From Bacteroidales bacterium SW299 (GTDB taxonomy: Bacteria > Bacteroidota > Bacteroidia > Bacteroidales > Bacteroidaceae), in the NCBI GenBank assembly GCA_019550975.1, contig SDWH01000019.1, positions 1 to 64,000 on the forward strand: a DNA stretch of 64,000 nt, in the 5' to 3' direction. The position numbers and the translations under genes were made by a program. The stretch's first letter is position 1. Every line of letters starts with the position of its first letter. Below the pieces are notes generated by a model. The model was not told the origin of the DNA and did not search any database. It saw nothing but the letters and a program-made list of their open reading frames with translations. Below are positions 40,004-48,643 of this stretch, piece after piece.

Positions 40004-40031
40004 CCTGTTGGGGATATTGAAATTTTCTGCA

Positions 40032-42071
40032 TTACCAGATGTTCACGCGCTTTTCCGGAGCAACATACAAAGAATCGTCTGCAGTAATGCCGAACGCATC
40101 ATACCATGCCTGGATGTGAGGAAGCGCACCGTTCACGCGCCATTTGCCCAAAGAGTGAGGATCAGACTTGGTATACACGCGGATCTGCTCGTCACGGATG
40201 TTCCCGGCCCACAAAGTGGCGTAAGCGATAAAGAAACGCTGCTGCGGAGTGAATCCTTCCTTCACTTCCAAAGGAGCATCCTTCGTTGCATTCTGGAATG
40301 CCAGATAAGCCACATTCAGACCTCCATGATCTGCAAGGTTCTCACCCAATGTCAGCTGGCCATTGCCATGCAGTCCCGGAAGCACTTCGATGTTGTTAAA
40401 GAAATCAACCATAACCTGGGCACGTTCCTTGAAACGTTCCGCGTCACCTTCGGCCCACCAGTCTTTCAAATTTCCGTCCTTATCGAACTGGCGGCCCTGA
40501 TCATCGAATCCGTGAGTCATTTCATGGCCGATAACCACACCGATGGCACCGTAGTTGGCTGCATCGTCAGCATCCATATTGAAGAAAGGAGGCTGAAGAA
40601 TAGCTGCGGGGAAACAGATCTCGTTTGTAGACGGGTTGTAATAAGCATTTACGGTCTGCGGAGTCATCAGCCACTCTTCTCTGTCCACCGGCTTGCCCAA
40701 ACGGCTGATCATATCATTGAATCCCCATTCAGAAGCACGGCAAACATTCGCCCAATAAGAATCTTTCTTGACTTCCAGTTTTGAATAGTCCTTCCACTTG
40801 TCCGGATAGCCCACCTTTACATGGAAAGCAGCCAGTTTTTCATGTGCCTTGACTTTCGTACTGTCACTCATCCACTCCTGCGCATCGATACGTTCGCCCA
40901 AAGCTACCTGCAAGTTATTGACAAGCTTCACCATACGCTCCTTTGCAGCTGCCGGGAAATATTTCTCTACGTACATTTGTCCGACCAGCTCGCCCAACAT
41001 GCCGTTTACTGAATTTACCGCACGTTTCCAGCGAGGCTGGTTCACCTGACGGCCAGACAGCACTTTTCCGTAGAAATCAAAGCGGGCAGCCACGAAATCA
41101 TCGCTCAAGCAAGAAGCAGCGGCGTCAAGCAGATTATATTCCAGATAAGAAACATGCTTTGAAACCGGCAAAGCGTTTATCAGACGTGCAACTTCCTGAA
41201 TCGGCTCAACCTGCTCCACATTCAATTCTGTCGGAGGCTGAATACCCAGTCCGATCATGAAAGCGTTCCAGTCAATGCCAGGAATCTGCTTCTTCAGATC
41301 AGCATAAGACATCTTGTGGTAGTTAGCTTCCGGATCCCTCAATTCGGTTGCACTGCGGGACTTCTTTGCAATACTTGTTTCTATTTCCATTACATCAGCC
41401 ACCTTCTGCTGCGCTTCTGCCTCAGAGAAACCGGCCAGCGTAAACAGCTTGCCGATGTATTTCCTGTACTCATTACGGATGTTTTCAGTGATGCTGTCTG
41501 TATCCAGATAATATTCTTTTTCGCCCAAGTTGATGCCACCTTGTCCCATCTGGAATATATTCAGCGCACTGTTCTTCGGGTCTGCATATACATAGAAACT
41601 GAAATACGTACCTATACCTTGGTTGCGGCGCATCTCGACAGCCATCGGAATAATCTGCTTTTTGTCGGTCAGGGCAGCAATCTTATCAAGCATCGGCTTG
41701 ATTGGCGTGTATCCCTGCTCATTCAAAGCGACACTGTCCATCGCCATATTGTAGAGATCGCCGACTTTCTGTGCTGTTGTACCCTGCTCATTCTGCTGTG
41801 CAGCCAATCCTTCGATCAGTTCTCGCAACTGCTTCTGGTTGTTTTCTGCCAGCTGGTCAAATGTGCCGTAACGGGAATATTCGGCAGTCAGCGGATGCGC
41901 TTCGTTCCATCCGCCACATGCATAGCGGAAAAAGTCCTGACCTGCCGACACTGTAGTGTCCATATTTGCCAAGTCAATGCCCGAAGTATTTTTTACTTCT
42001 TTTTGTCCGCCGCAACTTGACAATACAGCCAAAGTCATTGCAGCCACGGTCAAATAATTTTTCTTGTTCAT
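40032..42071 (-). CDS. M13-family zinc endopeptidase (PepO/neprilysin-like) lipoprotein
   Basis: A 679-residue protein with a lipoprotein signal (VLSSC at about residue 20), so envelope located. The zinc motif HEMTH is at 516-520 with catalytic Glu517; the third ligand is Glu577 in GENLADHGG. The M13 peptide-binding NAYYNPSTNEICFPAAILQPPFF precedes it. M13 enzymes cleave oligopeptides up to about 40 residues. Length is typical. It starts 20 bp after the ABC-F stop and ends in a strong terminator. Which peptides it cleaves is unknown. Confidence 0.94.
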   Translation of the reverse strand: MNKKNYLTVAAMTLAVLSSCGGQKEVKNTSGIDLANMDTTVSAGQDFFRYACGGWNEAHPLTAEYSRYGTFDQLAENNQKQLRELIEGLAAQQNEQGTTAQKVGDLYNMAMDSVALNEQGYTPIKPMLDKIAALTDKKQIIPMAVEMRRNQGIGTYFSFYVYADPKNSALNIFQMGQGGINLGEKEYYLDTDSITENIRNEYRKYIGKLFTLAGFSEAEAQQKVADVMEIETSIAKKSRSATELRDPEANYHKMSYADLKKQIPGIDWNAFMIGLGIQPPTELNVEQVEPIQEVARLINALPVSKHVSYLEYNLLDAAASCLSDDFVAARFDFYGKVLSGRQVNQPRWKRAVNSVNGMLGELVGQMYVEKYFPAAAKERMVKLVNNLQVALGERIDAQEWMSDSTKVKAHEKLAAFHVKVGYPDKWKDYSKLEVKKDSYWANVCRASEWGFNDMISRLGKPVDREEWLMTPQTVNAYYNPSTNEICFPAAILQPPFFNMDADDAANYGAIGVVIGHEMTHGFDDQGRQFDKDGNLKDWWAEGDAERFKERAQVMVDFFNNIEVLPGLHGNGQLTLGENLADHGGLNVAYLAFQNATKDAPLEVKEGFTPQQRFFIAYATLWAGNIRDEQIRVYTKSDPHSLGKWRVNGALPHIQAWYDAFGITADDSLYVAPEKRVNIW

Positions 42072-42091
42072 AATCTGTTTATTTTAAATAA

Positions 42092-44029
42092 TCAATTCCT
42101 TTCCATACCCTCCAGTTCCAGCGAAGCGTTCTCCCATTCTTCTTCAGCCTCAGCTATCTGCTTTTTGATCCGTTGATGCTCTTCATAAAGCTTTACATCA
42201 GAAGCCCCTTCGGGAGTAGACATTCTCGTTTCCAGTTCTGCGACCTGCGCTTCAAGCTTCTCAATACGTTTTTCACAATCCGCAACCAGTTTCTCCAGTT
42301 TGCGCACCTTTTTGTTCTGCTCTTTCCGCTCTTCATACGAAAGTTTGCTTTCGGTTGGAAGAATTTCCTTTTTCTCCTCTACAGCCGCAGGCGATTTGGA
42401 AAGCTGCAGCTCGTCAAGGTTTTCTATCTTCTTTTTCTGAAGGAAGTCATAGATGCCTCCCAGATGTTCACGAACCTCACCTCCGCCAAACTCATAAACT
42501 TTAGAGACCAGACCGTCCAAGAAATCACGGTCGTGAGAAACAACAATTACCGTTCCGTCAAACTCCTTGATCGCTTCTTTCAGAACGTCTTTTGACCGCA
42601 TATCCAAATGGTTGGTAGGCTCGTCGAGAATCAACAGATTGACAGGCTCCAGCAGCAGACGAATCATGGCCAGGCGGCTCCGCTCTCCACCGGAAAGCAC
42701 TTTCACCTTCTTGTCCGAGGCTTCACCGCCAAACATAAAGGCACCCAGTATATCACGGATCTTCAAACGGACATCGCCTTTCGCCACACGGTCTATCGTA
42801 TCGAATACCGTTAGATTCTCGTCAAGCAACTGTGCCTGGTTTTGTGCAAAATAGCCGATCTGCACATTATATCCGATCTTCAGGTTTCCTTCGTAAGGAA
42901 TCTCTCCCATGATACACTTGACCAAAGTAGACTTACCTTCTCCGTTCTTGCCGACAAACGCAACCTTGTCACCCCTGTGAATTGTAAGATTCACGTCATG
43001 AAAAACAACGTGATTTCCATACGCCTTCTTTACATCCTCACAGATCACGGGATAGTCGCCAGACCGGACAGCGGGCGGAAACTTCAGATGCAAAGCCGAA
43101 TTGTCCTCCTCGTCTATTTCTACAGGCACGATCTTTTCCAACTGCTTGATACGGCTCTGCACCTGCACGGCTTTGGTAGCCTTGTAACGGAAACGCTCGA
43201 TAAAATCTTCGGTTTCCTTTATTTCTTTCTGCTGGTTTTCGTAGGCGCGCAACTGTTGTTCGCGACGCTCCTTGCGCAATACAACATACTCGTCATAAGG
43301 AACCTTGTAATCATAAATGCGCCCGCATGAGATCTCAATGGTGCGGTTAGTCACATTATTGATAAATGCCCGGTCATGGCTGACAAGCACGACAGCTCCC
43401 GTACTCGTTTTCAGAAAGTTCTCCAACCACTGGATGCTTTCGATATCCAGATGGTTGGTCGGCTCGTCAAGCAACAGCACATCGGGACGCCTCAACAGAA
43501 TCTTTGCAAGTTCGATACGCATGCGCCAGCCGCCGCTAAACTCCGAAGTGGGACGGTCGAAATCACTGCGCACGAAACCAAGCCCCATCAATGTACGTTC
43601 AATGCTTCCCTTGTAGTTCGTTCCGCCCAGCATAAGAAAGCGCTCGTTTTCGTGCGTGAAACGATCAATCAGCTGATGGTAGCTTTCCGAATCATAATCC
43701 GTACGCTCCGCCAGTTCCCTGTTCATCCGATCCAGACTCTGCTGCATCTCAAAAATATGACTGAAAGCCGTTTCCGCCTCTTCCATCACCGTACGCGTAT
43801 CGCTCAACACCATCACCTGAGGCAAGTATCCTACCGTTACGCCACGCTGTACTGCAACGGTTCCGTCAGTAGGATTCTGAAGACCGGCAAGAATCTTCAG
43901 CATGGTCGATTTTCCCGCTCCGTTCTTTCCCACCAATGCTATGCGGTCTTTCTTGTTTATCACGAAAGAAACGTCTTCAAACAAAGGTGTTGCCCCAAAT
44001 TCAACTTTCAGTCTTTCTATCGAAATCAT
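42092..44029 (-). CDS. ABC-F family ATPase
   Basis: A 645-residue soluble protein with two nucleotide-binding domains, each with Walker A (GKNGAGKST and GKNGEGKST) and an ABC signature (LSGGERSRLAMIR in the second, FSGGWRMRIELAK in the first). There are no membrane helices, a charged linker, and a C-terminal coiled coil (about 565-645), as in translation-associated ABC-F proteins such as Uup/YheS. It probably acts on ribosomes or on DNA/replication intermediates; a specific role cannot be assigned. The ATG at 44029 is chosen; the longer frame begins with TTG at 44044. A TAACTTTG box lies 32 nt upstream. Confidence 0.92.
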   Translation of the reverse strand: MISIERLKVEFGATPLFEDVSFVINKKDRIALVGKNGAGKSTMLKILAGLQNPTDGTVAVQRGVTVGYLPQVMVLSDTRTVMEEAETAFSHIFEMQQSLDRMNRELAERTDYDSESYHQLIDRFTHENERFLMLGGTNYKGSIERTLMGLGFVRSDFDRPTSEFSGGWRMRIELAKILLRRPDVLLLDEPTNHLDIESIQWLENFLKTSTGAVVLVSHDRAFINNVTNRTIEISCGRIYDYKVPYDEYVVLRKERREQQLRAYENQQKEIKETEDFIERFRYKATKAVQVQSRIKQLEKIVPVEIDEEDNSALHLKFPPAVRSGDYPVICEDVKKAYGNHVVFHDVNLTIHRGDKVAFVGKNGEGKSTLVKCIMGEIPYEGNLKIGYNVQIGYFAQNQAQLLDENLTVFDTIDRVAKGDVRLKIRDILGAFMFGGEASDKKVKVLSGGERSRLAMIRLLLEPVNLLILDEPTNHLDMRSKDVLKEAIKEFDGTVIVVSHDRDFLDGLVSKVYEFGGGEVREHLGGIYDFLQKKKIENLDELQLSKSPAAVEEKKEILPTESKLSYEERKEQNKKVRKLEKLVADCEKRIEKLEAQVAELETRMSTPEGASDVKLYEEHQRIKKQIAEAEEEWENASLELEGMERN

Positions 44030-44060
44030 AAAAATACTCTTCAACTTTACAAAGTGCTCG

Positions 44061-44068
44061 CAAAGTTA
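44061..44068 (-). promoter_or_regulatory. -7 box upstream of the ABC-F gene
   Basis: TAACTTTG on the minus strand matches TAnnTTTG. No clear -33 TTTG is seen at the right distance, so only the -7 element is called. Confidence 0.45.
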
Positions 44069-44117
44069 CAACTTTTCAAGCAATATCACGTAAATGCAAT
44101 TCGTTTTTTGCCTTTCA

Positions 44118-45071
44118 TTACCTTTCAGTCCGTTTCCGTAGCCTATACAATTGATAAGAATTAACAATATTGTGCCATACACTATAAAATCCGGCAGCGA
44201 TTGATGTTACGGGAGTAAAAAAAGTATATCCGAGCCAAATGGCAAAAACAGTATTCTTCTGCCCCAACGCCTGACCGGCACTGATCGAATCGCCATAACA
44301 GTTTCCAATCCGCTTGCCAAAATAAAATTGCGCAATGCAGCATAGAAAAGAAACAACGGCAAGGCCTATCTGATACCATACAGCAACCTCACTATGCACG
44401 ATGCTCTTCACCGTCAGCGCAATTGCCAGCATCAAAGCAACCGCCCACATGTAAAACGACACATTCTGCATGCCGGCCAGCCTGGCATGGAGTTTCGGAC
44501 AAAGGAAACGCAACAATACGGCCAAGACAAACGGGCAAAGCAACATAGGAAACACTTTTCCCATAATTCTTGTAAAAGATACGCCGAACGATTCGCCCGC
44601 GTTCGGACTCAGCAACGGCACGACCAACGGTATCAGCAAGGCCGCCAAAAAATTGACAAGGATCGTATAAGTGGTAACCCGTGCCGCACTTCCTCCCAAT
44701 TTAAACGTAATGACCGCACTGGCAGTAGCCGTGGGGCAAATCAGACAAAGCATGGCACCCTCCACCAGCACCCGCCCTGAGAAACCCGGGAAACAGACAA
44801 GCAGCAGCCCGAGAAGCAAGAAACATCCGCCTTGTATCAGCAGCAGCCAGACATGCCACTTGCAAGGATGCAGATCCTGAAAGCTTATCTTACAGAACGA
44901 CAGCAGAAGCATACAGAATATCAGCATCGGCTGTACGATATCAACAGCCCTCAACACATAAGGCTTGGCAGGAGCCAGCCAGGGAATATTCACATAAACA
45001 AAATAAATCAGCACACCCATTCCCATCGCGATGGGCAGTGTCCAATTCCTGCAAAAACGAAGAACATCCAT
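44118..45071 (-). CDS. BASS-family (bile acid:sodium symporter-like) membrane transporter
   Basis: A 317-residue inner-membrane protein with about 9-10 hydrophobic helices; PTATASAVITFKLGG and QNTVFAIWLGYTFF match the conserved crossover regions of the BASS/SBF fold. Relatives carry bile acids, pantoate, pyruvate or other organic anions; the substrate here is unknown. The open frame extends to 45254, but that extension runs into the fumarase gene and has no membrane-protein character. The ATG at 45071 gives a normal length. It lies just after the fumarase terminator. Confidence 0.8.
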   Translation of the reverse strand: MDVLRFCRNWTLPIAMGMGVLIYFVYVNIPWLAPAKPYVLRAVDIVQPMLIFCMLLLSFCKISFQDLHPCKWHVWLLLIQGGCFLLLGLLLVCFPGFSGRVLVEGAMLCLICPTATASAVITFKLGGSAARVTTYTILVNFLAALLIPLVVPLLSPNAGESFGVSFTRIMGKVFPMLLCPFVLAVLLRFLCPKLHARLAGMQNVSFYMWAVALMLAIALTVKSIVHSEVAVWYQIGLAVVSFLCCIAQFYFGKRIGNCYGDSISAGQALGQKNTVFAIWLGYTFFTPVTSIAAGFYSVWHNIVNSYQLYRLRKRTER

Positions 45072-45088
45072 AGGACTAAATAAAAAAT

Positions 45089-45107
45089 GGCGGGCATTTC
45101 GCCCGCC
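45089..45107 (-). terminator. Rho-independent terminator of the fumarase gene
   Basis: A perfect 7-bp GC stem (GGCGGGC/GCCCGCC) with a 5-nt loop and, on the minus strand, ATTTTTTATTT after it, 25 nt downstream of the fumarase stop. Confidence 0.88.
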
Positions 45108-45132
45108 TATACATTTATATATAACTACAATA

Positions 45133-46776
45133 TCACTTGCAGTTGCCCGCACAACGAGGCTTGATCTGCTTAAAGAAGTCATTGCCCTTGTTGTCCACCA
45201 GAATGAATGCCGGGAAGTCTTCCACTTCAATCTTCCAGATAGCTTCCATTCCAAGTTCAGGATATTCTACACACTCTATGCTCTTGATGTTGTTCTGAGC
45301 CAGAATTGCAGCAGGACCTCCGATAGAGCCGAGATAGAATCCTCCATGTTTCTTGCAGGCATCTGTCACTGCCTGGCTGCGATTGCCTTTTGCCAGCATG
45401 ATCATACTGCCCCCATGGCTCTGGAACAAGTCGACATAGGGATCCATACGGCCCGCTGTAGTCGGTCCCATCGAACCGCATGCCATTCCTTTCGGAGTTT
45501 TGGCAGGTCCGGCATAATAGATCGGATGGTCTTTGATATACTGCGGAAGCTCCTCGCCCCTGTCCAGACGTTCTTTCAATTTAGCATGAGCGATATCACG
45601 CCCTACGATAATCGTACCGTTCAATGACAGACGAGTAGCCACCGGATACTTGTCGAGTTCGGCAAGTATTTCATTCATCGGACGGTTCAGGTCAATCCGC
45701 ACAGCGTTGCCTTCGCCCGCCTGACGCAATTCTTCCGGAATCAGCTCGCCCGGATTTGAGTCCAGCTTCTCAATCCAGATACCGTCCTTATTGATCTTGC
45801 ACTTGATGTTGCGGTCAGCAGAGCAAGATACGCCCAGTCCCACCGGACAAGAAGCACCGTGACGAGGCAGACGGATAATGCGTACATCATGCGCATAGTA
45901 TTTGCCTCCGAACTGAGCGCCCAAACCGATATTGTGAGCTGCTTCCAGCACTTTCTTTTCAAGTTCGACATCACGGAAGGCACGGCCATACTCATTGCCT
46001 GTAGTAGGCAGATTATCATAGAAGTGAGTAGAAGCCAGTTTCACCGTCAGCAAGTTTTTCTCGGCCGAAGTGCCTCCGATAACAAACGCAATATGATAAG
46101 GAGGACAAGCTGCCGTACCCAGCGTTTTCATTTTCTCAACCAGGAACGGAACCAAAGTTTCCGGATTCAAGATGGCTTTTGTTTCCTGATACAAATACGT
46201 CTTGTTGGCAGAACCGCCACCTTTCGTTACGCACAGGAATTCGTATTCCATTCCTTCGGTAGCTTCCAGATCAATCTGTGCAGGAAGGTTGCAGCGAGTG
46301 TTCACTTCATCATACATTGTCAGCGGCGCATTCTGAGAATAGCGCAGGTTGTTCTCGGTATATGTCTTGTAGACTCCAAGCGACAAAGCCTCTTCATCAC
46401 AATAGCCTGTCCATACCTGCTGTCCCTTTTCACCGTGAATGATGGCAGTCCCCGTATCCTGACAGAAAGGCAAAACACCTTTTGCAGCCACTTCCGCATT
46501 GCGCAAGAAAGTCAGAGCAACATACTTGTCGTTCTCGCTCGCTTCCGCATCATGCAGAATCTTGGCCACCTGTTCGTTATGCGAACGGCGCAACATAAAA
46601 GAAACATCATGAAAAGCGGCGTTAGCCATAGCCGTAAGACCCTCTTTTTCAATCTTTAAGATAGGTTTTCCTTCAAACTCACTTACAGACACATAGTCTT
46701 TTGTAAGCAGATAGTATTCAGTCGTATCCTTACCTTTTTCGAACATCGGCTGATACTTGAATTCTGGTGTTGCCAT
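45133..46776 (-). CDS. Class I (4Fe-4S) fumarate hydratase
   Basis: A 547-residue iron-sulfur fumarase of the FumA/FumB type, interconverting fumarate and malate. The N-terminal alpha domain includes [25 protein letters not shown] and [10 protein letters not shown]; the C-terminal beta domain includes [20 protein letters not shown]. In Bacteroides it serves the reductive branch to succinate and propionate. Length (540-550) is typical. It has a TAACTTTG box 35 nt upstream, a 21-bp repeat array 133 bp upstream, and a terminator behind it. Confidence 0.96.
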   Translation of the reverse strand: MATPEFKYQPMFEKGKDTTEYYLLTKDYVSVSEFEGKPILKIEKEGLTAMANAAFHDVSFMLRRSHNEQVAKILHDAEASENDKYVALTFLRNAEVAAKGVLPFCQDTGTAIIHGEKGQQVWTGYCDEEALSLGVYKTYTENNLRYSQNAPLTMYDEVNTRCNLPAQIDLEATEGMEYEFLCVTKGGGSANKTYLYQETKAILNPETLVPFLVEKMKTLGTAACPPYHIAFVIGGTSAEKNLLTVKLASTHFYDNLPTTGNEYGRAFRDVELEKKVLEAAHNIGLGAQFGGKYYAHDVRIIRLPRHGASCPVGLGVSCSADRNIKCKINKDGIWIEKLDSNPGELIPEELRQAGEGNAVRIDLNRPMNEILAELDKYPVATRLSLNGTIIVGRDIAHAKLKERLDRGEELPQYIKDHPIYYAGPAKTPKGMACGSMGPTTAGRMDPYVDLFQSHGGSMIMLAKGNRSQAVTDACKKHGGFYLGSIGGPAAILAQNNIKSIECVEYPELGMEAIWKIEVEDFPAFILVDNKGNDFFKQIKPRCAGNCK

Positions 46777-46810
46777 AATAAATATGAATTAATTGTTAGT
46801 TATCGTGAGG

Positions 46811-46818
46811 CAAAGTTA
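46811..46818 (-). promoter_or_regulatory. -7 box upstream of the fumarase gene
   Basis: TAACTTTG on the minus strand, 35 nt before the ATG, fits the Bacteroides -7 consensus; the -33 box is not clear. Confidence 0.5.
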
Positions 46819-46908
46819 CAAAGTATTATTGAAATTTTTCCTTAAATCCTGCTTAAAAATTCGCCCAAGTTTATGCCTGAAAACAGAAACTTTTCCACAG
46901 GATCTCTA

Positions 46909-46986
46909 TCTCCAGCCTAAAGATATATATATCTAGGATAAAGATACATATCTCCAAGCTAAAGACATGTATCTTTAAGCTAAAGA
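46909..46986. repeat. 21-bp-period palindromic array C (4 units)
   Basis: Units start at 46909, 46930, 46951 and 46972: TCTCCAGCCTAAAGA, TATCTAGGATAAAGA, TCTCCAAGCTAAAGA and TCTTTAAGCTAAAGA. The spacers are TATATA, TACATA and CATGTA. Unit, period and orientation match arrays A and B. It lies upstream of the fumarase promoter, between it and the end of the thioredoxin-like gene (47073). Confidence 0.9.
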
Positions 46987-47072
46987 CCGAGAATGCCACG
47001 GCATGTTTTTCTTTTCTTCATAACCAAAATCAACCGGGCGCTGGCTGACAAAAACTATACATTCCGCACCGT

Positions 47073-48620
47073 TTATTCCCCAACGGCACGAAGCAGTTCC
47101 TTTTCAAGTTCATCAACGCCGGGAAAGCCCACATAACGACGCTGAAGCTTTCCGTCATGGCTGATAATCAAGTAAGCCGGTATGCCTGTCACACCATAGG
47201 CGGAACAGAGGTACTTCCACTGCGCGTCATTCAGACGATAGTGCACACCCGTCATTTCCTTCAAATTATCTTTCCACGTATTTTCAGGAGAAGACGGGCC
47301 AGTCAGGTAGACATATACCACATCTTCATCAGCAAGTTTCTTCTTCAGCGGAAGAACAGACTTCATGCTTTTCTTGCACGGACCGCACCAGGTAGCCCAA
47401 AAATCAATCAATATGGCATGGCCCTTGTGCGCAGAAATAATCTGAGGCAAAATGTCAGCACCTGCAACATTACTTCCGAGCGAAGCTATCACAGCCCCCT
47501 GCATCGACCGGCTGCGCGCTGCCTGCGAACGCAAGTCTGTTTCCTTTTGCAGAACATAACTGGCAATATCCTTCAATTCGAGTCCTTTCAGAATTTTCTT
47601 GTCAGCAGAAGATAATTCTGAATTTTTAAGCAAGTTCTTACAGATCGGCTGTACCTGTTCTATGTCTTTTTTCACCAGCTCCGCCATCTGTTCATTGCTG
47701 AACAATGTTTTCTCAACCGAACGATACGCTTTCAAGGCTTCTGATTCGCCTTCCGCAGCCAGCTCCGAGTTTATCAGTTCTGCGGCGCCGTCAAACCAGG
47801 CTTTCTGTTTCTTCCCGTAATGGTCTTTATGCAAACGTGAGGCAGACATGCTTAACAATGGAAGATTGACATAAGCTGTAAACTCCTCATCAGGCACGAG
47901 AAATAATTCCATTTTTGCCTCATTCACATATAAGGTTGCCAGCGTAGGCTGAAGCAGATCTACCTCAAAATGGAACAATCCGTCATGATGAACATGGATA
48001 TCTTCTCTCCATGAAGAAGGGAACAGGCCGTCAGCATACTCCAGATTCATAGCCAACCGCATGTCTGGTTCGTACCCCAACAAATAGCCGTTCACTATGG
48101 CTTTTCCTGCCGAGAATCCGGGTTCAGGCAGTTCATTGCTCCGCTTCGGCTTTCCAGTCGTCAGAAAATCCGGGACATAGACATAAGGCTCTTCACGGCT
48201 CAGCTGCACCCCCCAAATAATCCATCCGGCTTCCGGCTCCACAAAGTCCACTTCATGCACCCCTACCGGAACTGGAGCAAAAGAAAGCACCACATCCAGC
48301 CGCCCGCTTTCCGGAATCAATTCAGGTTCAGTCGTTCCGTCAATAGAAACTCCCCCTGCCTCACGCAAGCGGAAAGTCGCATTATCCGAACGCAGACATG
48401 TATGGGAAGAAATAACGACGGGCGTACCGGCCTTACCGTACATGACGGCATCCACTTGAGTCTGTTCGGCGGTAAGTATGATTTTCTTTATCTCTATATC
48501 AGAAGTGTTGGCTGTCACAAACCCCGGACGTTCAACCACTTTTTTCGTCCGGGTCTGAGCCTGCACGCCCAAAGCCAACAAACAAAACAGGAGAATGCTT
48601 CCTATATATTTCGTTGCCAT
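47073..48620 (-). CDS. TlpA-like thioredoxin-fold envelope protein
   Basis: A 515-residue protein with a type I signal peptide (ending GVQAQ, residue 22). The C-terminal 145 residues are a TlpA/AhpC-type thioredoxin domain with the redox pair Cys412-Gly-Pro-Cys415 in FWATWCGPCKKS. The N-terminal 350 residues are beta-rich and not clearly recognised. It probably acts as a periplasmic thiol oxidoreductase. It is the last gene of an apparent hflX-DUF4954-tlpA-like operon, 23 bp after DUF4954. Confidence 0.85.
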   Translation of the reverse strand: MATKYIGSILLFCLLALGVQAQTRTKKVVERPGFVTANTSDIEIKKIILTAEQTQVDAVMYGKAGTPVVISSHTCLRSDNATFRLREAGGVSIDGTTEPELIPESGRLDVVLSFAPVPVGVHEVDFVEPEAGWIIWGVQLSREEPYVYVPDFLTTGKPKRSNELPEPGFSAGKAIVNGYLLGYEPDMRLAMNLEYADGLFPSSWREDIHVHHDGLFHFEVDLLQPTLATLYVNEAKMELFLVPDEEFTAYVNLPLLSMSASRLHKDHYGKKQKAWFDGAAELINSELAAEGESEALKAYRSVEKTLFSNEQMAELVKKDIEQVQPICKNLLKNSELSSADKKILKGLELKDIASYVLQKETDLRSQAARSRSMQGAVIASLGSNVAGADILPQIISAHKGHAILIDFWATWCGPCKKSMKSVLPLKKKLADEDVVYVYLTGPSSPENTWKDNLKEMTGVHYRLNDAQWKYLCSAYGVTGIPAYLIISHDGKLQRRYVGFPGVDELEKELLRAVGE

Positions 48621-48643
48621 AAACTTTCCTCCAGAATTCTTTG

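Noticed and set aside
45072-45254. N-terminal extension of the BASS transporter
   Set aside because: It overlaps the fumarase 3' end and its terminator and encodes a basic, non-membrane segment. ATG 45071 directly precedes the first helix region.
46992-47012. Small hairpin ATGCCACGGCAT with T run as a terminator
   Set aside because: It points to the plus strand, where no gene precedes it, and the stem is only about five base pairs.
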